From Bacteroidales bacterium (lineage in GTDB: Bacteria > Bacteroidota > Bacteroidia > Bacteroidales > Paludibacteraceae), in contig JAAYSS010000015.1 in the NCBI GenBank assembly GCA_012518275.1, positions 1 to 39,862 of the forward strand: a stretch of 39,862 bases of DNA. Reading direction: 5' to 3'. How positions within the stretch are numbered: the stretch's first letter is position 1; every line of letters starts with the position of its first letter. The notes beneath the pieces are model-generated. The model was not told the origin of the DNA. It saw nothing but the letters and a program-made list of their open reading frames with translations, and searched no databases. The translations under genes and the position numbers were made by a program. Below are positions 16,551-26,564 of the stretch, in pieces.

Positions 16551-17633
16551 TTATGGCAATTTATATGTGATGCAGTTTATGTTCATTCCGGCTCCAACCG
16601 AAGTGAGAATGATGTTATCACCACTCACTATTTTATGACCGTTCATTTTGCCCCGCATTACCAAGTCCAAGAGCGTCGGTACGGTAGCAACAGAAGAATT
16701 GCCGAGCCACGAAATGCTCATCGGCATTACTCCATAAGGAACTTCCCTAATGCCATAAAGCCTAAACAAACGTCTCAAAATTGCATCGTCCATTTTCCCG
16801 TTTGCCTGATGAATCAACACTTTCTTTACGTCATTGATATGCAGATTTACACGGTCAAGCCCGGTTTTGATAGCCGTGGGAACATTTTCCAAGGCATATT
16901 GATACAATTTTCGCCCGTGCATTTTTATATAAATTTCCTTATTCTCTGCCAAGTCTCTTTTATAAGAATTATTCATAAAAAGCATATCCACGTAGGTTGC
17001 GTCACTCCGGGTGATATGCCCCAAAATTCCAACAGGGATATCACTCTCTCGTCCTTCCACAATTACGGCTCCGGCTCCGTCTGCATAAATCATACTGTCA
17101 CGATCGTGCGGATCAGATTGTCGCGAAAGAATGTCCGAACCAACAACAAGTATTTTCTTGGCATCTCCGGACTTGATGTAATAATCAGCCTGAATCATTG
17201 CCTGCACCCATCCCGGACATCCAAAAACAACGTCGTAAGCCACCGAAAACGGATTTCGGATGTTCAATTTTGCTTTCAGTCGTGAAGCTAAACTCGGCAT
17301 TGTGCTAATGCTGTTACTGTTGCTCCCGGGTTGTGTTTCTCCGAAATTATGAGCCACGATGATGTAATCCAAATCTTCGCGATCAATCTTGGCAGATTCA
17401 AGTGCCTTTTCAGATGCATAAAGCGCTAAGTCCGAGGTTGTTTGCTCATCAGATGCGTACCTGCGAGATTCTATGGTGGTTATTTCTTTGAATTTTTGTA
17501 CAATTTGTTCCGGAGGTGTTTCAAGCAAAGTTCCGTCACTATTATAAAATTCATACGAAGTAAAAGTTTCATTTTTCATTTCTACCGGAGGTAAATAGCT
17601 TCCGGTGCCAGTAACAATACTGTATATTCCCAT
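16551..17633 (-). CDS. 3-oxoacyl-ACP synthase III (KAS III/FabH-like)
   Basis: The product (360 residues) is a thiolase-fold condensing enzyme. The triad is present: C139 in VVFGCPGWVQA, H275 in LIHQANGKMDD and N312 in LGNSSVAT. It is about 30-40 residues longer than housekeeping FabH, with an insert near residues 20-55, and belongs to a divergent Bacteroidota branch. No acyl carrier protein or other fatty-acid genes adjoin it, so it need not be the primary FabH; it may make a special acyl chain. It is divergent from pepT across a 326-base gap. Confidence 0.85.
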   Translation of the reverse strand: MGIYSIVTGTGSYLPPVEMKNETFTSYEFYNSDGTLLETPPEQIVQKFKEITTIESRRYASDEQTTSDLALYASEKALESAKIDREDLDYIIVAHNFGETQPGSNSNSISTMPSLASRLKAKLNIRNPFSVAYDVVFGCPGWVQAMIQADYYIKSGDAKKILVVGSDILSRQSDPHDRDSMIYADGAGAVIVEGRESDIPVGILGHITRSDATYVDMLFMNNSYKRDLAENKEIYIKMHGRKLYQYALENVPTAIKTGLDRVNLHINDVKKVLIHQANGKMDDAILRRLFRLYGIREVPYGVMPMSISWLGNSSVATVPTLLDLVMRGKMNGHKIVSGDNIILTSVGAGMNINCITYKLP

Positions 17634-17959
17634 TTATTGTAAAATTAAAAAAATTATATTAAAGACGTAAAGTAAAACAAAAATTATTAATTAACTTCAA
17701 TTAAGATTTACATGAGATTTACTACATCTTTCATGCCAAAAAATCAAAATTAATCATTTATATTAAAAACGTTTTAAAATGCTTTATGTTTAGTCTATGT
17801 GAAAATTTATTTCCAATTTATGGTACTTCTTTTGAAATTTACACACTGCATAAAAATGCATTATTTTCACTCGATAAATAAAAACATTAAGAAAATGGGC
17901 CGAAATTCAAAAAATGTAGTTAAATTTGTAAACTATTAAAAAGACATAAAATTTAGGAT
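17634..17959. other. divergent intergenic region, 326 bases
   Basis: This AT-rich gap separates the KAS III-like gene and pepT. No open frame or RNA gene is seen. It should hold the promoters of both genes: a pepT -7 box is at 17931-17938, and a small hairpin (tgcat / atgca) is at 17847-17860. No well-formed promoter was found for the leftward gene. Confidence 0.5.
17931..17938 (+). promoter_or_regulatory. possible -7 box of pepT
   Basis: TAAATTTG fits TAnnTTTG and lies 22 bases before the pepT ATG. The upstream element is poor. Confidence 0.4.
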
Positions 17960-19192
17960 ATGAATATTACTGAAAGATTTTTGAAGTACGTTAGTTTCCA
18001 CACTACATCTGATGAGAATTCGAACAAAACGCCCAGCACACCGGGTCAGATGGTTTTTGCAAAGTACTTAGCTGATGAGCTAAAATCAATTGGGATGAAA
18101 GATGTGGATTTAGACAGCAACGGTTATATCATGGCTACCTTGCCCGCAAATACAGATAAAAAAAATGTACCTACCATCGGGTTTATTTCTCATATGGACA
18201 CCAGCCCCGATGCGGTTGGCGAAGACATTAAACCCCGCATAGTTGAGAATTACGATGGTAACGACATCCTTCTGAACGAAAAAGAAGTTATCGTACTCGA
18301 AACTGAAAAATACCCCGAAATTCTTCAGTACAAAGGACAGGATATTATTGTAACTGACGGCACCACACTTCTTGGAGCAGATGATAAAGCCGGCATCGCC
18401 GAAATTGTAACGGCAATGGAATACTTGATTCAAAACCCCGAAATAAAACACGGTGAAATCCGCGTAGGATTCACACCCGACGAAGAAATTGGACAAGGAG
18501 CTGACTATTTTGATGTTCCTAAATTTGGCGCAGAGTGGGCATATACGATGGATGGAAGTCAAATTGGAGAATTAGAGTTTGAAAACTTTAATGCCGCCAC
18601 TGCCAAAATTACCATCAACGGACTGAACGTTCATCCTGGCTACGCGAAACACAAAATGAAAAATTCCATGCGTATTGCATCGCAATTCATTTCGATGCTC
18701 CCGCGCCACGAAACCCCTGAACACACAGAAGGATACGAAGGTTTCTACCACCTTACAAACATGGAAGGAACGGTTGAAACTTCCACATTAAGTTACATCA
18801 TCCGCGACCACGATAGGGACCGTTTCGAAAGAAGAAAAAAAGAGATGCAACATCTGGCAAACAAGATAAATGCTGAATTTGGTGAGAACACGGCTGTCGT
18901 TGAACTTCGCGACCAATATTATAATATGCGAGAAAAAGTGGAACCGGTAATGCACGTAGTTGATCTGGCGTTTGAAGCAATGGAATCTGTCGGCATCACA
19001 CCAATTGTGAAACCAATACGCGGCGGAACAGACGGCGCACGCCTTTCTTTTGAAGGACTACCCTGCCCCAATATCTTTGCCGGCGGACACAATTTTCACG
19101 GTCGATTCGAATATGTTCCCGTGCAATCCATGGAAAAAGCCATGATGGTTATCGTGAAAATTGCCGAATTGCTCGAAAGCAAATCGGAATAA
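17960..19192 (+). CDS. pepT: peptidase T (tripeptide aminopeptidase)
   Basis: The product (410 residues) is a cytoplasmic M20 metallopeptidase that removes the first residue from tripeptides. Zinc ligands and catalytic residues are clear: H78 and D80 in SHMDTSPD, D141 in [10 protein letters not shown]175/E176 in TPDEEIGQG, and the C-terminal AGGHNFHG His. The lid/dimer domain lies in the middle (about 205-315). Length and motifs are standard. gcvT begins 39 bases downstream and may be co-transcribed. Confidence 0.96.
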   Translation: MNITERFLKYVSFHTTSDENSNKTPSTPGQMVFAKYLADELKSIGMKDVDLDSNGYIMATLPANTDKKNVPTIGFISHMDTSPDAVGEDIKPRIVENYDGNDILLNEKEVIVLETEKYPEILQYKGQDIIVTDGTTLLGADDKAGIAEIVTAMEYLIQNPEIKHGEIRVGFTPDEEIGQGADYFDVPKFGAEWAYTMDGSQIGELEFENFNAATAKITINGLNVHPGYAKHKMKNSMRIASQFISMLPRHETPEHTEGYEGFYHLTNMEGTVETSTLSYIIRDHDRDRFERRKKEMQHLANKINAEFGENTAVVELRDQYYNMREKVEPVMHVVDLAFEAMESVGITPIVKPIRGGTDGARLSFEGLPCPNIFAGGHNFHGRFEYVPVQSMEKAMMVIVKIAELLESKSE

Positions 19193-19231
19193 TTATTTAT
19201 AGTATTTTTAATCAATTCAAAGTAATTATAA

Positions 19232-20302
19232 ATGAAAACCACTCCATTTACAGACACACATATTGCACTCGGTGCTAAAATGCAGGAATTTGCAGGTTTC
19301 AATATGCCTATCGAATACAGCGGAATCAACGACGAGCATTTGACCGTTCGCAACGGCGTGGGCGTTTTTGACGTTTCACATATGGGAGAAATTTGGGTAA
19401 AAGGACCCAAAGCACTCGACTTGCTTCAAAAAGTTTGTTCAAACGATGCGTCAAAACTTGCTGTCGGACAAGCGCAATATACCTATTTCCCAAACGGAAA
19501 AGGTGGGATTGTTGATGACATAATCGTTTATTATTTCGAACCGAAAAAATACATGCTTGTGGTAAACGCATCGAATATTGAAAAAGACTGGAACTGGTTG
19601 CAACAAAATAATTCCGTGGGAGCGGAACTGGAAAACGCATCTGCACATACCGCCCAGCTCGCCGTACAAGGTCCAAAAGCTACTGAACTGCTGCAAAAAC
19701 TCACTTCAGTAAATCTTTCGGAAATTCCATTTTACCACTTTAAAGTAGGCGATTTTGCAGGCGTGAAAGACGTGATTTTGTCAAACACGGGCTACACCGG
19801 TTCTGGTGGATTTGAACTCTATTTTTATCCGGAATACGGTTTGAAAATCTGGGATGCTCTTTTTGAAACCGGAAAAGAATACGGCATCAAACCCATCGGG
19901 CTGGGTGCGCGTGATACACTACGTCTTGAAAAAGGATACTGCCTGTACGGAAACGACATTGACGACACCACTTCACCCATCGAAGCCGGACTGGGTTGGA
20001 TTACGAAATTTACGGAAGGACGAGATTTCATTGACAGAGAACGACTCGAAAAGCAAAAAAAGGAAGGCGTAAGTAGAAAACTTGTCCGTTTTGAACTAAA
20101 AGCTAGAGGAATACCAAGAAACGGCTATGAAATAGTAAACGCGAACGACGAAATTATCGGCAACGTAACTTCAGGCACCATGCTTCCGGATTCTAAAAAA
20201 GGGATTGGAATGGGATACGTTAAAACAGAATACACAAAGCCCGATACTACTATTTTTATAAAAATCAGAAATAAAAACTTAGAAGCGAAGATAGTTAAAT
20301 AG
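19232..20302 (+). CDS. gcvT: glycine cleavage system T protein (aminomethyltransferase)
   Basis: The product (356 residues) moves the one-carbon unit from aminomethyl-lipoyl-H protein to tetrahydrofolate, releasing ammonia. Typical motifs are [25 protein letters not shown], the [20 protein letters not shown] region, [13 protein letters not shown] and [17 protein letters not shown]. Length is normal. gcvH and gcvP are not in the window, so the system is split. It follows pepT closely on the same strand. Confidence 0.95.
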   Translation: MKTTPFTDTHIALGAKMQEFAGFNMPIEYSGINDEHLTVRNGVGVFDVSHMGEIWVKGPKALDLLQKVCSNDASKLAVGQAQYTYFPNGKGGIVDDIIVYYFEPKKYMLVVNASNIEKDWNWLQQNNSVGAELENASAHTAQLAVQGPKATELLQKLTSVNLSEIPFYHFKVGDFAGVKDVILSNTGYTGSGGFELYFYPEYGLKIWDALFETGKEYGIKPIGLGARDTLRLEKGYCLYGNDIDDTTSPIEAGLGWITKFTEGRDFIDRERLEKQKKEGVSRKLVRFELKARGIPRNGYEIVNANDEIIGNVTSGTMLPDSKKGIGMGYVKTEYTKPDTTIFIKIRNKNLEAKIVK

Positions 20303-20342
20303 CACAAAGTAAAAACCTAAATATCAACAAATTATATTAACC

Positions 20343-20384
20343 ACGAGAAAGATTATTCTGAAATTTCAAAAAATATTTTCTCGT
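20343..20384 (+). terminator. possible terminator of pepT-gcvT
   Basis: An 8-base perfect stem (acgagaaa / tttctcgt) encloses a 26-base loop, followed by a short T run. The loop is long, so this is moderate evidence. It lies 40 bases after the gcvT stop. Confidence 0.4.
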
Positions 20385-20514
20385 TTTGAAAACTTTGTGC
20401 ACGGTTTTTGTGAGTCTAAAAAAAGAGAACTCGTAATTTTCACCAAAATTTGTTACGGACTCTTGAACTTTTTTATCTAACTCGTGTTAATTATATATGT
20501 AAAACAACAAACAA

Positions 20515-20587
20515 GACTCCGTAGCTCAGTTGGTAGAGCAAATGACTCTTAATCATTGGGTCAAGGGTTCGATTCCCTTCGGGGTCA
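20515..20587 (+). tRNA. tRNA-Lys (anticodon CTT)
   Basis: A complete cloverleaf of 73 bases: the acceptor arm 20515-20521 pairs with 20580-20586, the D arm is GCTCAGTTGGTAGAGC, and the T arm AAGGGTTCGATTCCCTT is regular. The anticodon stem AATGA/TCATT holds the loop CTCTTAA, so the anticodon is CTT (20548-20550), reading AAG. CCA is not encoded. It may be co-transcribed with the OmpA-family gene 46 bases downstream. Confidence 0.96.
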
Positions 20588-20633
20588 CAAAAGAAAATAT
20601 TAATAATTTTATTCACAATTAATTTTTAAAAAA

Positions 20634-21329
20634 ATGAAAAAACTTAATTTAGCTTTAGCACTATTACTCAGTGTAAGTTTGATTTTCACAGGATGTGATT
20701 CTTTAAACAAAACAGCCAAAGGCACACTTATAGGTACCGGCTCAGGAGCCGCAATAGGTGCAGGAATTGGTGGTTTAATAGGTAAAGATGGTAAAAGTGC
20801 AGCTGTAGGTGCAGCTGTTGGTAGTGCTGTAGGTGCAACAGCAGGTGCAATCATTGGCAAAAAAATGGATAAAGCCGCAGAAGAAGCAGCTCGCGTAGAA
20901 GGTGCACAAGTTGAAACTATTGAAGATGTGAACGGACTGAAAGCGGTAAAAGTTACATTTGACTCAGGTATCTTGTTTGCATTTAACTCAAGTGCACTTA
21001 ATGCCGACTCAAAAGCAGCTTTGACTAAATTTGCTAAAATTTTAGTAGAAAATCCTACAATGGATATCGCTGTTCTTGGTCATACCGACAACGTTGGTAC
21101 TTTGGCAGCTAACCAAAAAGTTTCTTTGAATCGCGCAAAATCTGTAGCTGACTATTTAATAGCTGAAGGTGCAGCTCGCACTCAAATGAAAACAGTGGAA
21201 GGAAAAGACTATTCTATGCCGGTAGCTTCTAACGAAACAGTAGAAGGTCGTGCTCAAAACCGTCGTGTAGAAGTTTACATGTACGCTAGTGAGCAAATGA
21301 TTGAAGATGCTCAAAATCAAGCAAGCTAA
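20634..21329 (+). CDS. OmpA-family lipoprotein with glycine zipper (YiaD-like)
   Basis: The product (231 residues) has a lipoprotein signal with lipobox FTGC (C21). Residues about 31-75 form a glycine-zipper membrane segment rich in Gly/Ala. The OmpA C-terminal peptidoglycan-binding domain covers about 105-218, with GHTDNVG, NRAKSVADYL and AQNRRVEVYM; the Asp and Arg that bind diaminopimelate are in the first and last of these. It probably tethers the outer membrane to the cell wall. It is followed by a strong terminator. Confidence 0.92.
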   Translation: MKKLNLALALLLSVSLIFTGCDSLNKTAKGTLIGTGSGAAIGAGIGGLIGKDGKSAAVGAAVGSAVGATAGAIIGKKMDKAAEEAARVEGAQVETIEDVNGLKAVKVTFDSGILFAFNSSALNADSKAALTKFAKILVENPTMDIAVLGHTDNVGTLAANQKVSLNRAKSVADYLIAEGAARTQMKTVEGKDYSMPVASNETVEGRAQNRRVEVYMYASEQMIEDAQNQAS

Positions 21330-21361
21330 TAAATTTGTAAAAACACGCATTATACTTATAC

Positions 21362-21403
21362 AAAAAAAGGGGCTGTCTCAAAAGATTGACAGCCTCTTTT
21401 TTT
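21362..21403. terminator. bidirectional terminator between convergent genes
   Basis: The stem ggctgtc / gacagcc is extended by further G-C, G-U and A-T pairs, with A7 on the left and T7 on the right. It can stop both the rightward OmpA-family gene and the leftward gene ending at 21461. Confidence 0.88.
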
Positions 21404-21460
21404 ATTTTCAAATTTCTATAAAAAAACTCTTGATAAGTATTGCTATTTTATAGTGTTTTT

Positions 21461-22036
21461 TTATATACCGGAAAGATCACTTTTCTCAATTAAATCTTGT
21501 GGAAATCCAGGATCACCAACAACGAGTTTTTCATCTATCTGTGTCGGATCAGGCTTTTCAAGTAACCATCCCCTTTTGAGCAAGTCCACAACCACATGAT
21601 AAAGTTGATAATTTGATTTTGGACGAATATTACTATAAAATTGACTAATAATTACTTTATTTGCAATGCGAAAAGCAAAAAATGCTAACAATAAACTTGC
21701 AATAAGTGACAACAACACCTTCAATACTTGAGAGTCTCCTATATCCAAAATAGTATTCGCACCATTTTGATAAAAAATTATCTGATGAAAAACAATAAAG
21801 GATGCTACAAACACAGGAATACCAACAGCATAAAGACCTTTTAAATGTAGCCTATGGCATTTTTTGCATGATGGAACTTTCACACCAATATCCAACAGGG
21901 AAAATCCTGATTTATCTTCAGGATTTTTCACCACTTTATAAAGCGTATGCAAGCTCTCATATTTTTTGTCTGCGTAATTTTTACTACAGTGATGACAAAT
22001 TGGTAAGCGATTATAATCTATTTCCAGAATTTTCAT
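21461..22036 (-). CDS. hypothetical membrane protein with two CxxC motifs
   Basis: I do not recognise this 191-residue protein. A four-cysteine zinc-ribbon-like N-terminus is visible: C14-x2-C17 (ICHHC) and C57-x2-C60 (SCKKC). Two membrane helices follow at about 68-88 and 104-126, and then a soluble C-terminal tail of about 60 residues. The layout suggests an inner-membrane protein with a cytoplasmic zinc-binding head. The gene is alone, convergent with the OmpA-family gene. No function is proposed. Confidence 0.7.
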   Translation of the reverse strand: MKILEIDYNRLPICHHCSKNYADKKYESLHTLYKVVKNPEDKSGFSLLDIGVKVPSCKKCHRLHLKGLYAVGIPVFVASFIVFHQIIFYQNGANTILDIGDSQVLKVLLSLIASLLLAFFAFRIANKVIISQFYSNIRPKSNYQLYHVVVDLLKRGWLLEKPDPTQIDEKLVVGDPGFPQDLIEKSDLSGI

Positions 22037-22213
22037 TGCTTTTTAATCAATATCCTTTCATCCTTAAGAGAAAGAGAACAAAACCTTAAAATTTATTCAC
22101 ATAACAACACACACCAAAACTTAGTTGTTAATTATAGTGAATGATTAACACTAACAATTTCTATTCCAAAGTTTAGAAAATAAAATTTCAATAAAAAGAT
22201 GAACTTAATATAA

Positions 22214-22875
22214 ACCTGAGTTCAATTAATAATTATTGATGTTTTAGTTGTAAAACAAGATGAAAACCTGTGCATTTATAGCATTGAAATACAACTAATT
22301 AACCAACAAACGCATTACGATTAACTACGACAGAATTAAGCGAAACGTATTACGAACAGCTTTAAAAGAAAAATAAATTAAATGAGTAAATTTTCTGTAT
22401 AGTTGATGGATTTCGTAAAGAAATTGAAAATGTAACCAAAAAATTCATTCTTGGGAACAAACCAAAACGTCCACCAAAGATATGTTCTTCTGAAGTTATC
22501 TGTATTGCTTTACTTTTTCATTTAAGTGATTTTCGTTGCTTTAATACTTCATTATTTTCTATGTGCCAAGAGACATGGCTACCGAATTTGATAAGACAGT
22601 GTTATACAAGTAATTCTCTGAACTCATGCAAGCTAATCTACTAATGACAATGAATGAAAAACTATATTCAAGAAAACAATCTGTAATAGAAACAGTTAAT
22701 GATGAATTGAAAAATATCAATCAAATAGAACATTCAAGACATGGAAACTTTGGTAATTTCTTAACAAATTTGATTTCTGTAATTATTTCATATCATTTTT
22801 ACCGAAAAGTCATCGCTAAAATTTGAAACCGTTAAATCAAACCAATTAACACTGTTTTAATAATCGAACTCAGGT
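22214..22875 (+). mobile_element. deletion remnant of an IS982-family insertion sequence
   Basis: Terminal inverted repeats are present: 22214-22228 (acctgagttcaatta) matches the complement of 22861-22875 at 14 of 15 positions. Between them lie the two ends of an IS982-type transposase. At 662 bases it is some 350 bases shorter than usual for the family (about 1 kb), because the middle of the transposase is missing. The right end lies only 2 bases from the trxB stop codon. No clear target-site duplication was found. Confidence 0.82.
22382..22826 (+). pseudogene. IS982-family transposase, internally deleted
   Basis: An N-terminal part (reading IFCIVDGFRKEIENV, then SSEVICIALLFHLSDFRCFN, about 22396-22550) and a C-terminal part from 22626 (KLYSRKQSVIETVNDELKNI, then QIEHSRHGNFGNFLTNLIS) match the ends of IS982 transposases. 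The central region with most of the DDE catalytic residues is gone, stops interrupt the join, and the N-terminus is frameshifted near 22390. It cannot encode an active transposase. Confidence 0.82.
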
Positions 22876-22877
22876 GA

Positions 22878-23819
22878 TTACAACCCTTTTTCGGTCAAAT
22901 ATCTTTCGGCTTCTATTGCCGCCATACAACCTGTAGCCGCTGCAGTAACTGCCTGTCGATAAAGCGGATCAGCCACATCGCCCGAAGCAAACACACCGGG
23001 TATAGAAGTTCTCGGGGTTCCGGGAACAACCTTGATATAACCCACATCGTCGGTTTCAAGATAATCTTTAAAAATATCTGAATTCGGTTTGTGCCCAATT
23101 GCCAAGAAGAATCCATCAATCTCATAATGAACTTTTTCCTCATCAGGTTTACCTCTTCGCTTCACTAAATTAACTCCCTGCACCACCTTATCGCCGGTCA
23201 ATCCTTCTGTTTCGTGTTCGAAAAGAATTTCGATTTTTGGATTAGCAAAAACCCTTTCTTGCATGATTTTAGAAGCACGCATATAATCTTTTCGAATAAT
23301 CATATATACTTTTTCAGCAATATTAGATAAGTAAAGCGCTTCTTCAGCAGCCGTATCGCCACCACCTACCACAGCCACTTTTCTGTTGCGATAGAAAAAA
23401 CCATCACACGTGGCACAGGCAGATACACCTGAACCGGAATACTTCTTTTCATCCGGCAAGCCAAGGTATTTTGCATCGGCACCGGTAGCGATAATAACCG
23501 TTTCGGCTTCGATTACTTTTTCATTATCAATTGTAATTTTATACGGCGCCGCCGATAAATCTGCCGCTGTCGCCATTCCGAAGCGAATATCGGCTCCGAA
23601 TCTTTCGGCTTGCTTTTTTAGGTCTTCCATCATTTCCGGACCGGTAACTCCAGATGGATAACCGGGAAAATTTTCTACTTCAGTTGTAGTTGTCAGTTGC
23701 CCACCGGGCTGCATTCCTTCATAAAGCACCGGCGACAAATTCGCTCTTGACGCGTATATGGCAGCCGTATATCCTGCTGGTCCTGAGCCGATAATCAGAC
23801 ATCTTACTTTTTCGTTCAT
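22878..23819 (-). CDS. trxB: thioredoxin reductase
   Basis: The product (313 residues) is an FAD enzyme that reduces thioredoxin with NADPH. FAD-binding motif GSGPAGYTAAIYASRA is at residues 11-26, the redox disulfide is C135-A-T-C138, the NADPH motif GGGDTAAEEA is near 152, and the C-terminal FAD motif is GVFASGDVADPLYRQA. All are intact. An IS982 remnant ends 2 bases behind its stop, so its native terminator may have been lost or displaced. Confidence 0.96.
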   Translation of the reverse strand: MNEKVRCLIIGSGPAGYTAAIYASRANLSPVLYEGMQPGGQLTTTTEVENFPGYPSGVTGPEMMEDLKKQAERFGADIRFGMATAADLSAAPYKITIDNEKVIEAETVIIATGADAKYLGLPDEKKYSGSGVSACATCDGFFYRNRKVAVVGGGDTAAEEALYLSNIAEKVYMIIRKDYMRASKIMQERVFANPKIEILFEHETEGLTGDKVVQGVNLVKRRGKPDEEKVHYEIDGFFLAIGHKPNSDIFKDYLETDDVGYIKVVPGTPRTSIPGVFASGDVADPLYRQAVTAAATGCMAAIEAERYLTEKGL

Positions 23820-23909
23820 ATTTTTGTAAAATTATTATTTTCAGTTTCCGATATTACAGCATTTATTTCATTCATTTTAACACTGTAAATCAGTTTTTTA
23901 TCAAAAAAA

Positions 23910-23939
23910 TGCATTGCTTTGACAAACCAAAACAATGCA
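23910..23939 (-). terminator. terminator of the LolA-like gene
   Basis: The stem tgcattg / caatgca, extended by three further pairs after one mismatch, is followed leftward by a run of seven T. It lies about 20 bases behind the LolA-like stop at 23961 and upstream of trxB. Confidence 0.72.
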
Positions 23940-23960
23940 CAAAAATAGTATTTTTTATGA

Positions 23961-24602
23961 TTATCTCAAATCATTTATCTCTATATCTTTATAAATAGAA
24001 CTATCAAATATGAATGTTTTGTCATCTGTTTTTACCCCTTTTTGAAATTTTGTCAATGCCAACGTACTAATCATTCCCTTTTTATCAACCAATTGAATCG
24101 ACCGTGGAAAGTAGGTCTTTTTATTTATCACAACTTGAATTTTCTTGATGTCAGATGTCTTGTCTTTCGGGTTCAACTCAATGGTATAGGCATCTTTCAC
24201 GCTTGTATTTTTAATGTGTTTCGTTGTCGATTTTGTAGTATATGCTTGAAGCAGCGCCAACGGATTTGTTTCTGCAAGTTCGTTTTCAGTGGGATTCGTA
24301 ATGGATACTTCATTAATTTCAGGCATATACGCCCACTGGGTTTTCCCGTCAAAATAAACTTGCATTTCTTTGGTGTTGAATGCAAACTTATTGCCTTTCA
24401 TTAAAAAAGTACCGTTCATAATTGTCGGTTTCGTTGAATTGGCTTCTTTCACCACAAGCCCAAAATTCGTTTGTATTGAATTATTTTTCAATACATTAAC
24501 CATGCTATTCAACACTGTGGAAGCCGATTTCATCTGACCTGTTGCACTTACCGAAATCATCATTGCGGCAACCAAACTTATGATTTGAAATTTTGCTCTC
24601 AT
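23961..24602 (-). CDS. LolA-like outer-membrane lipoprotein carrier
   Basis: The product (213 residues from ATG 24602; an ATG three codons upstream is also possible) is a periplasmic protein with a cleavable signal peptide ending near SVSATGQ. It has the LolA half-barrel pattern: alternating strands with GTFLMKGNKFAFNTKEMQVYFDGKTQWAY and late strands YFPRSIQL and FQKG. It is expected to carry lipoproteins from LolCDE to the outer membrane. LolA-type proteins are weakly conserved, so LolA versus a related carrier cannot be settled. It has its own terminator. Confidence 0.8.
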   Translation of the reverse strand: MRAKFQIISLVAAMMISVSATGQMKSASTVLNSMVNVLKNNSIQTNFGLVVKEANSTKPTIMNGTFLMKGNKFAFNTKEMQVYFDGKTQWAYMPEINEVSITNPTENELAETNPLALLQAYTTKSTTKHIKNTSVKDAYTIELNPKDKTSDIKKIQVVINKKTYFPRSIQLVDKKGMISTLALTKFQKGVKTDDKTFIFDSSIYKDIEINDLR

Positions 24603-24721
24603 ATCTATCAAATATTAAAAGTTTAATTGTTAAAACACAACTTACGTGCCAAAACAAATCATTCTGAACTCCAATTAATTAGGGAAAAAATGGCTAAGAA
24701 TAAACCTTTTGTTTCAGAAAA

Positions 24722-25291
24722 TTATTCAATAATCCGATAATTTTTCGTTTCGATGTGGTAAAAAGCCAGGTAATTTTTGCCTGTTTTTTCATTTTCTTCA
24801 GCTATTCGTTCTCTAAAATCAGCAATACGGTCACTTGCCAATTTAATTTCTTTTTGCCCGACTGCTTTTCTTTCTGCCGTACAGCCCTCGTGAGTTAGAG
24901 AATCAACTTTGGCTGCAAGTTCGCTTTCCCAGCTTGTCAGGTAGGCTTCATCTATTTTTTCTTCAATCAATTTTCCGGTTACTCTCACATCCTTGTTGAT
25001 GCACTCCTGCCTGAAAGGTTTTTCCGCTTCCGCCCTTATGGAAATCGAATCGGCACTTCCTTCTAAAAACAATTTTTTTCCTGAGCGAGCACATACATGC
25101 TTGCAGTGACCTTCTACCGTTATGGTCCTATCTACCAGCTCTTCTGCAGATGCAAGCAGGTCATCAACCGTGAAAACCGTGCTGATTATGGAGTCACTTT
25201 TTGCATTTTTATTATCTGATTTTTTGCCAGTACAACCATTAAAAAGTACAACAGAAAAAAGAATAAGTGGAACTAATTTTAGTTTTTTCAT
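24722..25291 (-). CDS. hypothetical lipoprotein with OB-fold-like domain
   Basis: The product (189 residues) has a lipoprotein signal with lipobox FNGC (C20). Residues about 42-112 (LLASAEELVDRTITVEGHCKHVC to VRVTGKLIEE) look like an OB-fold of the tRNA_anti-like kind, found in several Bacteroidota lipoproteins. A Lys/Glu-rich helical tail follows. Cys residues in HCKHVCARSG might bind metal. The function is unknown. It starts 43 bases behind icd and is likely co-transcribed with it. Confidence 0.65.
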   Translation of the reverse strand: MKKLKLVPLILFSVVLFNGCTGKKSDNKNAKSDSIISTVFTVDDLLASAEELVDRTITVEGHCKHVCARSGKKLFLEGSADSISIRAEAEKPFRQECINKDVRVTGKLIEEKIDEAYLTSWESELAAKVDSLTHEGCTAERKAVGQKEIKLASDRIADFRERIAEENEKTGKNYLAFYHIETKNYRIIE

Positions 25292-25334
25292 AAATATTTT
25301 TTAAAGTTTAAGACATATGATTTTGTTGACCCAA

Positions 25335-26564
25335 TTAACACTCCAACTTCGCATCTAAATTTTCTTTTATCACATCTAAAAACTCCTGCGTATTCAGGTA
25401 GTCTTCACGTTTGATATCACTTCCGTGAACAAGAATTGCAAGGTCTTTGGTCATTTTTCCGGATTCCACAGTTTCGATGCAGACTTGCTCTAATTTATTA
25501 CAAAAATCAATAAGTTCTTGATTATCATCTAACTTACCGCGGTGTATCAATCCCCGTGTCCATGCAAAAATAGATGCAATCGGATTGGTGGAAGTTTCTT
25601 TACCTTGCTGATGCCTACGATAGTGACGTGTTACTGTACCGTGCGCTGCTTCTGCTTCTACGGTTTTTCCATCTGGTGTAACAAGTACAGACGACATCAA
25701 GCCCAACGACCCAAATCCCTGTGCAACGGTATCAGACTGCACATCACCGTCATAATTTTTGCAAGCCCAAACAAATCCCCCACTCCACTTCATCGCGGCA
25801 GCCACCATATCATCTATCAATCGGTGTTCGTAGGTAATTCCAGCTTTTTCAAAGTCTGATTTGAATTCATTTTCGTACACTTCTTGGAAAATGTCCTTAA
25901 AACGTCCATCATAAGCCTTCAAAATTGTATTTTTAGTAGAAAGATAAAGCGGATATTTTTTGTTCAGCGCCATTTGAAAGGATGAACGGGCAAATCCGTA
26001 AATCGACTCGTCGGTATTATACATAGCCATGGCTACTCCGTCACCTTTGAAATCGTACACTTCCCACGACTGCTCTACCCCGTTTTCATCGGTAAATGTC
26101 AGCGTTAATTTTCCTTTACCCTTAATCACTTTGTCTGTAGCTCGATATTGGTCACCAAAGGCATGACGTCCGATGATGATTGGCTCTTTCCAACCTTGCA
26201 CATAACGGGGAATGTTATTGCAAATAATCGGCTCACGAAAGACTGTTCCACCCACGATGTTTCGAATGGTGCCGTTTGGAGATTTCCACATCTGCTTTAA
26301 TCCGAATTCCGCTACACGGGCTTCGTCGGGAGTGATAGTGGCGCATTTTATGCCTACATTGTATTTTTTTATCGCTTCAGCAGCATCAACGGTTATTTGA
26401 TCATTGGAAGCGTCTCGATTTTGAATACTCAAATCATAATATTTAATATCTAAATCAAGATATGGGAGAATTAACTGCTCTTTGATAAATGACCAGATTA
26501 TTCGTGTCATTTCATCACCATCCAGTTCTACTATGGGATTCTGTACTTTAATTTTTTGTGTCAT
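25335..26564 (-). CDS. icd: isocitrate dehydrogenase (NADP+), IDH1/IDH2-like type
   Basis: The product (409 residues) converts isocitrate to 2-oxoglutarate and CO2 with NADP+. It belongs to the homodimeric type II group that includes the animal enzymes, not to the E. coli type: [13 protein letters not shown] at the start, the isocitrate-binding [19 protein letters not shown], then [17 protein letters not shown] with metal-binding Asp, and [12 protein letters not shown] in the NADP site. Length and motifs are complete. It precedes the OB-fold-like lipoprotein. Confidence 0.96.
   Translation of the reverse strand: MTQKIKVQNPIVELDGDEMTRIIWSFIKEQLILPYLDLDIKYYDLSIQNRDASNDQITVDAAEAIKKYNVGIKCATITPDEARVAEFGLKQMWKSPNGTIRNIVGGTVFREPIICNNIPRYVQGWKEPIIIGRHAFGDQYRATDKVIKGKGKLTLTFTDENGVEQSWEVYDFKGDGVAMAMYNTDESIYGFARSSFQMALNKKYPLYLSTKNTILKAYDGRFKDIFQEVYENEFKSDFEKAGITYEHRLIDDMVAAAMKWSGGFVWACKNYDGDVQSDTVAQGFGSLGLMSSVLVTPDGKTVEAEAAHGTVTRHYRRHQQGKETSTNPIASIFAWTRGLIHRGKLDDNQELIDFCNKLEQVCIETVESGKMTKDLAILVHGSDIKREDYLNTQEFLDVIKENLDAKLEC

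Noticed and set aside
16635-17285. Long rightward frame (216 codons) opposite the KAS III-like gene
   Set aside because: It lies fully antisense to a gene with all catalytic residues intact and has no family pattern; it is a shadow frame.
18110-18562. Leftward frame of 150 codons opposite pepT
   Set aside because: The pepT active-site motifs lie on the other strand here; the antisense translation has no protein character.
20515-20587. tRNA-Lys as an integration site of the defence island
   Set aside because: The island starts more than 6 kb away behind ordinary chromosomal genes, and no repeat of the tRNA 3' end was noticed near it.
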